Shown here piece after piece: positions 43,533 through 51,749 of a stretch of 64,000 nt of DNA. The stretch's first letter is position 1. Each line of letters begins with the position of its first letter. The notes under the pieces are model-generated. The model ran no database searches. It saw nothing but the letters and a program-made list of their open reading frames with translations, and was not told the DNA's origin. Origin of the DNA: Planctomycetota bacterium (GTDB lineage Bacteria > Planctomycetota > Phycisphaerae > Phycisphaerales > Phycisphaeraceae); contig JAIOPN010000014.1 of assembly GCA_021413865.1 (NCBI GenBank), forward strand, positions 310,001 through 374,000, read 5' to 3'. The translations under genes were made by a program, and so were the position numbers.

Positions 43533-45800
43533 ATGACCACGCGACGCATCTCTCGCATCTCCCTGCTCTCGGCACTGCTCCTGCTCACGCTGGTCATCGC
43601 GCCGTCGCGGCCCGCGGCCCGCGCCGATTCGGGCTCGTCGGTCGCCGACGACCTGACGCGCCTGGCGGAACACGGCACGTTCGACCAGGTGCTCGCCCGG
43701 CTCAAGGACTCGCCGGACCTGACCAACGCCAACGGCGTGCCGGCGCTCATCAAGGACATCGAGTCCTACGAGACCGCCCGCGCCGCCCAGGCGCAGGTCC
43801 GCCGCAAGGACTTCGACAAGGTCGTCGCCCGCATGAACCGCCAGGCCCAGGCCGGCCGGCTCGAGGACGCCGTCTTCTCCGCCGTCGAGGCCTCCACCCT
43901 GGCCGACAGCAGCGTGGAGTTCCGCAAGGACCCGCCCGTCGTGGACCTGATCAAGAAGACCGAGGCCGCCGCCACCGCCGCGCAAAAGCAGGGCGACTGG
44001 GTCGAGGCCCTGAACATCTACCGCGCCCTGGACCTGCTGTTCGACGATTACGCGACCTATCACGTCCTGGCCAAACAGGCGTCACTTCACGTGCGCGTGC
44101 TGCGCATCTACGCCCCCGACCACCTCGAAACGCTGCTCAAGAAGCGCGCCGCCCGGCTCAAGAAGGACCGCGCCGCCGACGCCCTCATCGAGAAAGACAA
44201 GGACGAGGAGGCCAAGCCGGCCGCCCCCAGCAAACTGAAAAAGAAGCTCGACCGCGACGAGCAGGACGTCCACGTGGACAAGGAACCCTGGCAGGAGCGG
44301 CTCAAGGACGTCGATCCCACGATGCTGCGGACCACCCTGGCGCAGGCCTCGCGCAAGCACCTGACCAACCGCGGCTACGCCGGCCTGCTGCGCGGGGCCC
44401 TGGATTCCCTGACCGTCCTGATCGACTCGCCCGAGGTGGCCGAATCGTTCCCCGGGCTCAAGGACCCCAAGCGCGTGCAGGGCTTCCGCGACGCCATCGC
44501 CACCGCCCGCGCCGACGTGGACCGCAACGCCGCCGACCTCAACTACCTCGACGCCGCCGGCATCATCGACCAGGTCATCGCCGCCAGCGCCAAGACCGTC
44601 GAGCTGCCCGAGGCCGTCATCGTCTATGAGATGACCGACGGCGCGGTGGACACGCTCGACGAGTTCTCCGCGATCATCTGGCCGCACGAGACCGAGGCCT
44701 TCGGCCGGAACTTCAAGGGCAAGTTCTACGGCGTGGGCATCCAGATCTCCGAGTTCGCCGAGCCCGAGACCGGCAAGCAGCGCCTCATGGTGGTCTCGCC
44801 CATCAAGGACGGCCCGGCGATCAAGGCGGGCATCCGCGCGGGCGACATCATCGCCGCTGTGGACGGCGTGGAGACCGCCGGCTGGTCCCTCGACAAGGCC
44901 GTCGCCACGATCACGGGAGAAAAGGGCACCGACGTCATGCTCGGCATCGAGCGCCGCGGCGCCCCGGACCGCCTCCCCTTCAAGCTCGTCCGCGACGAGG
45001 TCAAGATCGAGTCCATCAAGGGCTGGAGCCTGAGCAAAACCGGCGGCTGGGACTACTACATCGACCCGACGCTCCGCATCGGCTACGTCAGGCTGTCGCA
45101 GTTCATCCCGCAGTCCGCCGACGACCTGGACGCCGCCATCAACCAGATGGAGAAGGCCGGCGGCGTCAACGCCCTGATCCTCGACCTGCGCTTCAACCCC
45201 GGCGGCCTGCTCGCCTCGGCGGTCGAGGTCGTCAACCGCTTCGTCCGCGAGGGGCCGATCGTCTCCACCGTCGGGCCCGACGACTCCAAGAACTCTGAAT
45301 ACCGCGCCCGCCCCGACCGCGCCCACGCCACGTTCCCCGTCGTCGTGCTGGTGAACCAGGGCTCCGCCTCCGCCTCCGAGATCGTCAGCGGCGCGCTGCA
45401 GGACTACAGCCGGGCGCTCATCGTCGGCAGCCGGTCCTTCGGCAAGTTCTCCGTCCAGGACGTCTTCCCCATCGAGTCGGGCAAGGCGTACCTCAAGCTC
45501 ACCACGCAGCACTACAAGCTCCCCTCGGGCCGCAGCCGGCACCGCGACCCGGGCGTGGAGGCCTGGGGCATCGAGCCCGACCTCGTCGTGAAGATGACCG
45601 ACAAGCAGGTCCTTGAGGCCCTGGAGGTGCGGCAGTCCGCCGACGTGATCCGCAACGCCGACGCACCGGTGGACCCGCAGAACCCCGTCCACCAGGCGTC
45701 CGAACTGCTCGATAAATCACTCGACCCCCAGCTCCAGGCGGCGCTGCTCGTCCTCAAGACGCGCCTCGTCGCCTCCGGCGCCACCGTCGCGCAGAAGTAA
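43533..45800 (+). CDS. S41-family C-terminal processing protease (CtpA-like)
   Basis: A 755-residue exported serine protease. The signal peptide is MTTRRISRISLLSALLLLTLVIAPSRPAARA. A long helical N-terminal region (about 35-400) precedes a PDZ domain (about 410-510, KFYGVGIQISE, SPIKDGPAIKAGIRAGDIIAAVDG). The S41 peptidase domain has ALILDLRFNPGGLLASAVEV, the catalytic Ser in NQGSASASEIVSG and catalytic Lys in GSRSFGKFSVQ. It cleaves C-terminal regions of periplasmic proteins. The N-terminal helical region is much longer than in standard CtpA and may be a regulatory lid. ATG 43533 is selected by the signal peptide; the frame extends upstream. Confidence 0.92.
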   Translation: MTTRRISRISLLSALLLLTLVIAPSRPAARADSGSSVADDLTRLAEHGTFDQVLARLKDSPDLTNANGVPALIKDIESYETARAAQAQVRRKDFDKVVARMNRQAQAGRLEDAVFSAVEASTLADSSVEFRKDPPVVDLIKKTEAAATAAQKQGDWVEALNIYRALDLLFDDYATYHVLAKQASLHVRVLRIYAPDHLETLLKKRAARLKKDRAADALIEKDKDEEAKPAAPSKLKKKLDRDEQDVHVDKEPWQERLKDVDPTMLRTTLAQASRKHLTNRGYAGLLRGALDSLTVLIDSPEVAESFPGLKDPKRVQGFRDAIATARADVDRNAADLNYLDAAGIIDQVIAASAKTVELPEAVIVYEMTDGAVDTLDEFSAIIWPHETEAFGRNFKGKFYGVGIQISEFAEPETGKQRLMVVSPIKDGPAIKAGIRAGDIIAAVDGVETAGWSLDKAVATITGEKGTDVMLGIERRGAPDRLPFKLVRDEVKIESIKGWSLSKTGGWDYYIDPTLRIGYVRLSQFIPQSADDLDAAINQMEKAGGVNALILDLRFNPGGLLASAVEVVNRFVREGPIVSTVGPDDSKNSEYRARPDRAHATFPVVVLVNQGSASASEIVSGALQDYSRALIVGSRSFGKFSVQDVFPIESGKAYLKLTTQHYKLPSGRSRHRDPGVEAWGIEPDLVVKMTDKQVLEALEVRQSADVIRNADAPVDPQNPVHQASELLDKSLDPQLQAALLVLKTRLVASGATVAQK

Positions 45801-45811
45801 CCCGCATTCAT

Positions 45812-45923
45812 CCCATAGTCCCCGGCTCGGCCGGGGGGTTCTTGTGCGATCACCGGGATGCGGTGCGTCCAAAGTTATCGCTGATCGCCCGCGGAACCCC
45901 CCGGCCGAGCCGGGGGCTATGGG
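45812..45923. repeat. Palindromic repeat family B, left copy
   Basis: The outer arms are CCCATAGtCCCCGGCTCGGC and its near-reverse complement ending GGGGGCTATGGG. Inside, GGGGGGTTC pairs with GAACCCCCC and GATCACCGG is partly inverted. A second copy at 46606-46718 flanks the other side of plsY. Together they bracket a single gene. Confidence 0.8.
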
Positions 45924-45934
45924 CAGAACCCGCT

Positions 45935-46588
45935 CTAATGCTTCCGCCCGATCTTGCTCTCCGTCCCCGCCATCAGCCGTGAGATATTGGTGCGGTGACG
46001 CAGCACCACCAGCAGCGCCAGCGCCGAGCAGACGACCAGGAACGGCACGCGGTCGCCCAGCCGCGGCGCGGTGAAGTGGCTGTGGATCACCACCAGCACC
46101 GGCAGCACGACGGCCGCGGCGATGCTCGCCAGGCTCACATATCTAAGCGCCAGCGCGAACGCGACCCAGACCACCGCCGCGCCCAGGCCCGGCAGCGTGA
46201 GGATCGGCCAATACCCGAGCAATACCCCCAGGCTCGTGGCCACCCCCTTGCCCCCCTTGAACCCCAGCCAGACCGGGAAGACGTGCCCCACCACCGCCGC
46301 CACGCCGAGCGACAGCCATATCCACGCCTCGGTAGGCGACAGCTTCACGTTGCCGGCGTAACCCAGCACCACCCCGCCCGCCAGCACCGGGATGAACCCC
46401 TTGAGCACGTCCAGCACGAAACAGAGGACGCCCCACCTGCGGCCCAGCACCCGCCCCACATTCGTCGCCCCGACGTTCCCGCTGCCCGCCTTGCGCACGT
46501 CCACCCCGCGCGCCAGCCCGATCAGCAGCGCGAACGGGATCGACCCGCAGAGGTAGGCCGCCACAACCAGCATCAGGACCGTCCGCAT
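45935..46588 (-). CDS. plsY: Glycerol-3-phosphate acyltransferase PlsY
   Basis: A 217-residue integral membrane protein of phospholipid synthesis. It transfers acyl from acyl-phosphate to glycerol-3-phosphate. The motifs SGNVGATN (motif 1), GFKGGKGVAT (motif 2) and a C-terminal HRTNISRLMAGTESKIG (motif 3) are all present, with about five membrane helices. ATG 46588 is preferred to the ATG at 46597, which lies in the -10 box. The gene is bracketed by two copies of palindromic repeat B. Confidence 0.95.
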   Translation of the reverse strand: MRTVLMLVVAAYLCGSIPFALLIGLARGVDVRKAGSGNVGATNVGRVLGRRWGVLCFVLDVLKGFIPVLAGGVVLGYAGNVKLSPTEAWIWLSLGVAAVVGHVFPVWLGFKGGKGVATSLGVLLGYWPILTLPGLGAAVVWVAFALALRYVSLASIAAAVVLPVLVVIHSHFTAPRLGDRVPFLVVCSALALLVVLRHRTNISRLMAGTESKIGRKH

Positions 46589-46595
46589 GGCCGGC

Positions 46596-46601
46596 ATCTT
46601 A
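46596..46601 (-). promoter_or_regulatory. -10 box TAAGAT, leaderless promoter for plsY
   Basis: TAAGAT is followed by GCCGGCC (7 nt) and ATG 46588, the same layout as waaA (TACAAT-GCCCGCC-ATG). Confidence 0.5.
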
Positions 46602-46605
46602 CACA

Positions 46606-46718
46606 CCCATAGCCCCCGGCTCCGCCGGGGGGTTCTTGTTTGGATCACCGCACGCGCGACACATGTGCGATGTCCGGTGATCGCCCGCGGAACCCCCCGG
46701 CGGAGCCGGGGCTACGGG
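46606..46718. repeat. Palindromic repeat family B, right copy
   Basis: It starts CCCATAGCCCCCGGCTCCGC and ends GAGCCGGGGCTACGGG. Internal GGATCACCG pairs with CGGTGATC. It is highly similar in outer arms to 45812-45923. It lies between plsY and the GbsR-type gene promoter. Confidence 0.8.
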
Positions 46719-46730
46719 ACGGACCCCCTA

Positions 46731-46758
46731 TTGACACCATACCTGATATGACGATAAT
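46731..46758 (+). promoter_or_regulatory. Promoter TTGACA-16-GATAAT of the GbsR-type regulator gene
   Basis: A perfect -35 TTGACA (46731-46736), a 16-bp spacer and GATAAT (46753-46758). It is the best sigma-70-type promoter in the window. The operator-like palindrome starts within its -10. Confidence 0.6.
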
Positions 46759-46776
46759 TTCTGTAGTGACAGAAAT
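46757..46776. promoter_or_regulatory. Operator-like perfect palindrome ATTTCTGT-AGTG-ACAGAAAT
   Basis: Two perfect 8-bp inverted arms and a 4-bp spacer overlap the end of the -10 box and the expected transcription start. Binding there would block the promoter. The gene directly downstream encodes a winged-helix MarR/GbsR-type repressor, which makes autorepression likely. Confidence 0.65.
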
Positions 46777-46789
46777 GGGAGTAATCCAC

Positions 46790-47317
46790 ATGACCCTCTC
46801 GCCCGTCGCCCGCAAGTTCGTGCTGCACTGGGGCGAGATGGGCGCGCGCTGGGGGATCAACCGCACGGTCGCCCAGGTGCACGCCCTGCTCTACATCTCC
46901 CCCCGCCCGCTCAACGCCGAGGAGATCGTCACCGAGCTCGAGGTCGCCCGGTCCAACGTCAGCACCAGCCTGCGCGAGCTGCAGTCCTGGGGCATCGTGA
47001 AGGTGGTGCACGTGCTGGGCGACCGGCGCGACCACTTCGAGTCGATGAAGGACGCCTGGGAGATGTTCCGCGTGGTGCTGGACGAGCGGAAGAGGCGGGA
47101 GATCGACCCTACGCTGGCGCTGCTGCGCGACTGCATCGCCGAGGCCGAGCGCGGCGGCGCCGCCGAGCGGCACACGCGCGACCGCCTGGCGGGGCTGCTG
47201 GATTTCTTCGAGACCATGGCCCACTGGTACGCCCAGGTCCGCGCCCTGCCGACGCAGGCGATGATGCGGTTCGTGCGGCTGGGCGGCCGCGTGCGCAAGC
47301 TCCTAGGCATCGCCTGA
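46790..47317 (+). CDS. GbsR/MarR-family transcriptional regulator
   Basis: A 175-residue winged-helix DNA-binding protein. The start FVLHWGEMGARWGINRTVAQVHALLYIS and the HTH NAEEIVTELEVARSNVSTSLRELQSWGIV match the GbsR branch of MarR-like repressors. The C-terminal helices (WEMFRVVLDERKRREIDPT) would form the dimer and ligand region. Start ATG 46790 has GGGAG 8 nt upstream; ATG 46775 would lie in the palindrome. It precedes a DUF2071 gene by 26 bp, which it probably controls. Confidence 0.87.
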   Translation: MTLSPVARKFVLHWGEMGARWGINRTVAQVHALLYISPRPLNAEEIVTELEVARSNVSTSLRELQSWGIVKVVHVLGDRRDHFESMKDAWEMFRVVLDERKRREIDPTLALLRDCIAEAERGGAAERHTRDRLAGLLDFFETMAHWYAQVRALPTQAMMRFVRLGGRVRKLLGIA

Positions 47318-47343
47318 ACCCGACCTTCCGATGGGAACTCGCC

Positions 47344-48210
47344 ATGACCACCCAACCACTCGTCACGCCCGGCCCGCTCACATCCCCCGCGCCCCCGGTG
47401 TCGCTCAGCGACGCCGCGCGCAACCGCATCGAGTTCGCCGAGGGCGGGCCGGTCCTGCTCTCCGACTGGACCGGCGCCGTGTTCCTGCACTACCGCGTCG
47501 ATCCCGACGCTTTGCGCCCGCACGTGCCGTTCGAGCTCGACACGCGTGACGGCTGGGCGTACGTGAGCCTCGTCGCCTTCCGTTTCGAGCAGTGCCGGGT
47601 CTGCATCGCCGACCGCGTGATCCGCTGGGCCGGCGCCCCCTTCTCGGGCCACGCGTTCCTCAACCTCCGCACCTACGTCACCGAGCGCGGCGAGCCGGGC
47701 ATTTACTTTCTCAGCGAGTGGCTGAACAACCCGCTGAGCGTCGCGCTGGGGCCGCGGATGTTCGGCCTGCCCTACCACTGGGGGACGATCCACGAGCGCC
47801 ACCGCCCGCGCGAGGGCCGGCTCGCCGCCGATGTCCGCCCCGTCCTGGGCCAAGGCGCGTTCAACTACGAAGCGGTGTTCGATCCCGACGGCCAGCGCGC
47901 CCCGGCCGCGCCGGGCTCGCTCGACGAGTTCGTGGTCGAGCGCTACTCCGCCTACACGATGGAGCGTTCTATCCGCCGCCGGTTCCGCATCTGGCACCGG
48001 CCATGGGAACTCACACCGGCCCAGGCCGAGGTGACCGATCACTCGCTTCTGGCGCTCCACCCGACGCACCGGCAGTGGTTCGCCTACGCGGAGCTGACGG
48101 CGGCCCACTATTCGCCCGGCGTGCGCGACGTCTGGATCGGCCGGCCCATGTGCATCAACGGCCCGGCCTGCGGCGTGGGCTGGCCGGTGCCGAACGAGCC
48201 GCGCACGTAA
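47344..48210 (+). CDS. YqjF-like DUF2071 family protein
   Basis: A 288-residue cytoplasmic protein of the DUF2071 family: VLLSDWTGAVFLHYRVDPDALRPHVPFELDTRDGWAYVSLVAF near the start, NLRTYV, FLSEWLNNPLS, FGLPYHWG, and FVVERYSAYTMERSIRRRFRIWHRPWEL. The family (Bacillus YqjF) has an acetoacetate-decarboxylase-like fold, and its biochemical role is unknown. A GGGAA lies 9 nt before the ATG. It is likely in one operon with the regulator upstream. Confidence 0.85.
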   Translation: MTTQPLVTPGPLTSPAPPVSLSDAARNRIEFAEGGPVLLSDWTGAVFLHYRVDPDALRPHVPFELDTRDGWAYVSLVAFRFEQCRVCIADRVIRWAGAPFSGHAFLNLRTYVTERGEPGIYFLSEWLNNPLSVALGPRMFGLPYHWGTIHERHRPREGRLAADVRPVLGQGAFNYEAVFDPDGQRAPAAPGSLDEFVVERYSAYTMERSIRRRFRIWHRPWELTPAQAEVTDHSLLALHPTHRQWFAYAELTAAHYSPGVRDVWIGRPMCINGPACGVGWPVPNEPRT

Positions 48211-48250
48211 GTAAGCGGTCTTTGGTCTTATCTTTTTCGCGATGACCCAA

Positions 48251-48280
48251 ACCGCTCCCTCACGGTCGCGGCTCGTCCAG
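48251..48280 (-). repeat. Repeat family A, solitary half-site
   Basis: The reverse complement reads CTGGACGAGCCGCGACCGTG and ten further matching bases. Only one arm is present, unlike the two full copies at 12119 and 17986. Confidence 0.75.
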
Positions 48281-48353
48281 ATGCTACGCTTGGGGTAATT
48301 CCACTCTAAAATCAGAGCGCGGTTCCGCCGATTGAGTCTGAGAGGAGATCGTC

Positions 48354-48803
48354 ATGCTTTACATTTTTTGCCAGTGCGGCCACCGGTCGGCGCGACCGGA
48401 CGAGAGCGCCGGCAGGTCACTGCCCTGCGACGGCTGCGGGCGGATCGTCACCACGCTGCTGGCCGATCAGTGTAAGGCCGACGGCAGCCTCGATTCGCGT
48501 ATCGCCTTCTCCGCCAAGCTCACCATCCTCCAGGGCCCGGGCCGCATCGGCGAACAAATCCTCATCACCGGCCCGGGGGCGATCGACATCGGCAAGACCC
48601 ACGACAAGCGCCTCGTCCTGACCGGCGCGGGCGTCTCGCGGACGCACGCCCAACTCCTCTGCGAGGCCAACCTCTGGCGCATCGAGGACCTCAACAGCCA
48701 CAACGGCACGAAGGTCAACGGCGCGAAGGTGCAGACCCGCATCCTGAAAGACGGCGACAAATTGGGGATCGGGGAATACGAGATCGTGTTCAACACGATG
48801 TGA
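48354..48803 (+). CDS. Zinc-ribbon plus FHA domain protein
   Basis: A 149-residue cytoplasmic protein. The N-terminal part has C6-x-C8 and C25-x2-C28 (FCQCGHRSARPDES, LPCDGCGR), a probable small zinc ribbon. The FHA domain runs from about residue 60 to the end, with ISGPGAIDIGKTHDKRL-like start, VSRTHAQL and DLNSHNGTKVNG, the typical phosphothreonine-binding loops. GAGAGGAG lies 7 nt before the ATG. It probably reads a Ser/Thr-kinase signal, but no kinase is nearby. Confidence 0.87.
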   Translation: MLYIFCQCGHRSARPDESAGRSLPCDGCGRIVTTLLADQCKADGSLDSRIAFSAKLTILQGPGRIGEQILITGPGAIDIGKTHDKRLVLTGAGVSRTHAQLLCEANLWRIEDLNSHNGTKVNGAKVQTRILKDGDKLGIGEYEIVFNTM

Positions 48804-48821
48804 GTTGATCTGGTCTGATCT

Positions 48822-48920
48822 GGTGGGGCAGGCGTCCCGCCTGTCGCTTCGTCTTGGATGTTCCACTTGAATTCAACCCGGCCTCGGAAGGCCGGCGGCA
48901 GGCGGGACGCCTGCCCCACC
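48822..48920. repeat. Palindromic repeat family D
   Basis: Perfect 22-nt inverted arms (48822-48843 and 48899-48920), starting GGTGGGGCAGGCGTCCCGCC. The loop carries a second hairpin (GGCC..GGCC). It lies between the ends of two convergent genes and may act as a bidirectional terminator. Confidence 0.8.
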
Positions 48921-48934
48921 GATCAAAAATAAAA

Positions 48935-50032
48935 TCAGAGCATCGGCGGCGGGAGCACGGGAGGCACGGGGCGGAGCGTCTCGCGTTCGATGGCCCGCCA
49001 GACCGTTTCAAAATCGATGCGCGAGATGAGCGTGGTGTCGCCGCGGTTGCGGCGGAACTTCGCCGGGACGCCGTGCTCCGTGCCCGGGGCGCGGATGACG
49101 CAGGTGTCGCGCTTGTAGGGGCCGACCTCGGCCGGGTCGGTAGGGCCGAACACGGTGATGAGAGGCCGGTTGAAGCCCACGGCGATGTGGAGCGGCGCCG
49201 AGTCGTTGCAGACGAGCAGGCGGGTGCGTTCGAGGATGGCCATCATCTGGCCCACGGTGGTGGTCGGGGAGATGACGCGGTTGTCGTGGCGGAGCGCGTC
49301 GAGCAGGGGCTGGAGCTGCGCCTCTTCGTCGGGCGCGGCCAGGATGATGCCGAACTTCCCGGCGCGGCCGGTGTCGAGCAGGCGGAAGACAACCTGGGCG
49401 AAGCGGTCGATCGGCCAGCACTTGCTGCGCCACCGCGCTGTGGGGGCGATCACGAAATAGCCCGAGTCCTGCACGCCGTAACGCGTCAGCAGCGAGTCCA
49501 CCCAGAGCCGGTCGGTCTCGGCGGTGTAGAGCCGCATCTCGCGCACGGGCGGGATGCCCTCGGCCTCGACCAGCGCGAGCATGCGGTCCACCGTGTGGCG
49601 CACGTCTTTCTTGATGCGGTGGCGGCGGTTGTAGTGGAGCCACGCCAGCTCGCGCGCGTCGGAGAAGCCGATGCGCCTGCGCGCCCCCGTGAGACGCGTG
49701 ATCCAGCCGGAGCGCGACAGGCCCTGCAGGTCGAAGACCATGTCGTAGTGCGTCCTGCGGACCTCTTTGAGCCAGAGCCTTGCCTGGTTGGCGGCGGCGG
49801 GGTTGCGCCACATGGCGCCGAAGCGCCTGCGCGGAAAGAGGACCACGCCCGTGAGGTCGGGGTGGTACCAGATGACGTCGGAGTAGCTGTCCTGGACAAG
49901 CCAGTCGATGCGTGAGTTGGGATAGGCCCGGCGGATGGAGACCAGCGCGGGGACAGTGCGAGCCACGTCGCCCAGCGCGGAGGGGCGAACGATGAGAATG
50001 TTGGGCGCGTCGGTACGGACGGGCTCGGCCAT
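48935..50032 (-). CDS. Glycosyltransferase family 9 (heptosyltransferase-like)
   Basis: A 365-residue GT9 family enzyme. The start is ILIVRPSALGDVARTVPALVSIRRAYP with the acceptor-side GDV motif. The nucleotide-sugar side has IAPTARWRSKCWPIDRFAQV and LVCNDSAPLHIAVGFNRPLITVFGPTDPAEVGPY. It likely adds heptose or a related sugar to the LPS inner core, which fits waaA. The frame extends upstream to 50401, but that stretch is low-complexity shadow of the next gene. A leaderless-type -10 precedes ATG 50032. Confidence 0.92.
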   Translation of the reverse strand: MAEPVRTDAPNILIVRPSALGDVARTVPALVSIRRAYPNSRIDWLVQDSYSDVIWYHPDLTGVVLFPRRRFGAMWRNPAAANQARLWLKEVRRTHYDMVFDLQGLSRSGWITRLTGARRRIGFSDARELAWLHYNRRHRIKKDVRHTVDRMLALVEAEGIPPVREMRLYTAETDRLWVDSLLTRYGVQDSGYFVIAPTARWRSKCWPIDRFAQVVFRLLDTGRAGKFGIILAAPDEEAQLQPLLDALRHDNRVISPTTTVGQMMAILERTRLLVCNDSAPLHIAVGFNRPLITVFGPTDPAEVGPYKRDTCVIRAPGTEHGVPAKFRRNRGDTTLISRIDFETVWRAIERETLRPVPPVLPPPML

Positions 50033-50040
50033 CGTGGGCA

Positions 50041-50046
50041 ATGATA
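50041..50046 (-). promoter_or_regulatory. -10 box TATCAT, leaderless promoter for the GT9 gene
   Basis: TATCAT, preceded by a second TTATCAT, is followed by TGCCCACG (8 nt) and ATG 50032. There is no Shine-Dalgarno sequence. Confidence 0.45.
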
Positions 50047-50057
50047 AATGATAACGG

Positions 50058-50423
50058 TCAGGCCTGGACGTCGAGGTGGCGGTAAAGCGGCGCGTCACCT
50101 TCGATCGGGGCCGTCGCGTTGGTCTGGGGTTGGGTTGCGGGGGTGGTGGGGTCTTCGGGTTGGGGGTGCGGGCCGCGGCGTCCGCGCTCGCGCGCGTCCT
50201 GGCTGGGGGATTGATGCTCGGGGAGCTGGCCGTCGATGTGGAGCTGGGCGGGCGACTCGAACTCGCTCTCGTCCAGGCCGCGCATGTGCGCCTCGACCAG
50301 TTCCCGCATGCGGTGGATGTCGCGCGATTGGTTGCCCGCGCGGTCGGTCTGGCGGGCGACGGACTGCGACTGCAGCCCGACCTGGGCCACCCCCGCGGCA
50401 ATGCTTGTACCCAACACGCTCAT
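50058..50423 (-). CDS. Small hypothetical protein
   Basis: A 121-residue protein that is not recognised. The N-terminal 50 residues (GTSIAAGVAQVGLQSQSVARQTDRAG, then RMRELVEAHMRGLDESEF) look helical and Gln/Arg-rich. The rest is Pro/Thr/Gln-rich and probably disordered, ending RHLDVQA. No signal peptide or membrane segment is seen. Opposite-strand open frames exist here but are less protein-like in composition. No good Shine-Dalgarno sequence was found. It lies 25 bp upstream of the GT9 start. Confidence 0.55.
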   Translation of the reverse strand: MSVLGTSIAAGVAQVGLQSQSVARQTDRAGNQSRDIHRMRELVEAHMRGLDESEFESPAQLHIDGQLPEHQSPSQDARERGRRGPHPQPEDPTTPATQPQTNATAPIEGDAPLYRHLDVQA

Positions 50424-50519
50424 GACAGAAACCCCGTGGGCGCATGAACGGCCCGCTAGCCTTTAACATCGGCTACATCGCGGGAAAGCTTGAGGGTCGG
50501 GCGGGGGTCGGGGCGGGGG

Positions 50520-51686
50520 TCAGCGCAGCCATTCGTCGCGGTGTTTGGCGATGAAATCGTCGTCCACCAGGTGCGGGTAGGCCCTGCAGACACGGGTGAT
50601 TTCGTCCGCCTGGCCGGGGGAGAGCTGCTCGTCGGGGTTCAGGCACCAGGTGCCCTCGAGCAGGCCCTGGCGGCGGAGCACCTCGTGTATGCCGGGGATG
50701 CAGCCGTGGAAGTGGTGCGCCGGGTCGAAGATCGCCGCGTTCATGTCGGTGACCTGGCGGTTGAGGAGCATCATGTCGTAGGGGATGCCGCCGTTGATCC
50801 CCGCGTTCGCCGCGGCCGTCGAGGTGTTGGCCCAGTGGCATTTCTCCAGAAGCTCGACCGCGCATTTCGTCCAGCACGCCCAGTGGCCCAGCAGGCCGCC
50901 GACGATGCGCTGGGTGATGCGCTTGCCGTTGACGTCGAAGACCCAGTCGCCCACGAGGTCGCAGACGATGTTGTCGTCGTTGCCGGTATAAAGCGCGATG
51001 CCCCCGGCGACCCCGCCGGACTCCACGGTTTTCAGCCCGCCCGCGCCGCCCGCGTGCTTGGAATGCAGCGCCAGGGCGCGGCCGGCCTCGGCGACGGCAC
51101 GCACCACGTCGATCGTCTGGTACCGGTTGAACGGCGCCATCTTGATCGCCACCACGTTCTCGATCTCCGCGAACCTGCGCCAGAAGCTGGCCGGCAAAAT
51201 CCGCCCCCCCACGCTCGGCTGGAGGTAGAAGCCCACGATCGGGACGTGCTTCGACACCTCGCGGCAGTGCGCGATCAGCTCGTCGTCGCTCGCCTTGGCC
51301 ATCGCGCCCAGCGAGAGCAGGCCCACGTCGTAGCCCAGCTCGATGAGCTGCTGCGCCTCGGCGACGGCCTGTTTGGTCTGACCGACAACACCGCCGACCT
51401 TCACCAGCGTCTTGCCGCTCTTCTGCTCGTGGCGCTTGAGCTCTTCGATCGCCAGCGAGAGCACGGGGCGGAGCAGGCCGTGCTGCGGCAGGCGGATCTC
51501 GAACTGCGTCGAGTGCACCGCCACGGCCAGACCGCCCGAGCCGGCGGCCAGGTAGTACCGCGCCAGGGCGCGCTCGCGGCGCTCGTCGAACTTACGCTGG
51601 GCGTTGAGCGCCAGGGGCAGCGCGGGGATGCAGACGCCCCTGCGGAGCGGCGCGAGCACGGAAGCGGGAGGCATCGGGGTGGTCAT
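50520..51686 (-). CDS. Dihydrodipicolinate synthase (DapA) family aldolase
   Basis: A 388-residue class I aldolase-family TIM barrel. It has GSGGLAVAVHSTQ near the start, the Tyr of VGFYLQPSVGG (Tyr154) and the Schiff-base Lys182 in VVAIKMAPFN. It is about 90 residues longer than DapA, and the canonical GTTGE motif is replaced by GSGGLAV. It is therefore more likely a pyruvate-lyase or dehydratase of sugar or keto-acid catabolism than true DapA. The adjacent epimerase gene (51750) is on the same strand, 63 bp away. Confidence 0.82.
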   Translation of the reverse strand: MTTPMPPASVLAPLRRGVCIPALPLALNAQRKFDERRERALARYYLAAGSGGLAVAVHSTQFEIRLPQHGLLRPVLSLAIEELKRHEQKSGKTLVKVGGVVGQTKQAVAEAQQLIELGYDVGLLSLGAMAKASDDELIAHCREVSKHVPIVGFYLQPSVGGRILPASFWRRFAEIENVVAIKMAPFNRYQTIDVVRAVAEAGRALALHSKHAGGAGGLKTVESGGVAGGIALYTGNDDNIVCDLVGDWVFDVNGKRITQRIVGGLLGHWACWTKCAVELLEKCHWANTSTAAANAGINGGIPYDMMLLNRQVTDMNAAIFDPAHHFHGCIPGIHEVLRRQGLLEGTWCLNPDEQLSPGQADEITRVCRAYPHLVDDDFIAKHRDEWLR

Positions 51687-51749
51687 GGGAGTATTGGCTT
51701 GGGGAGATCGGGGGTTAAAGTCGTGCGGGTCCGCGGGCGGCTGCGTTCG

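Noticed and set aside
48935-50401. A longer GT9 protein starting at 50401
   Set aside because: The extra N-terminal 120 residues are low-complexity Arg/Pro/Ser-rich and lie over another predicted gene, while ATG 50032 matches the family start.
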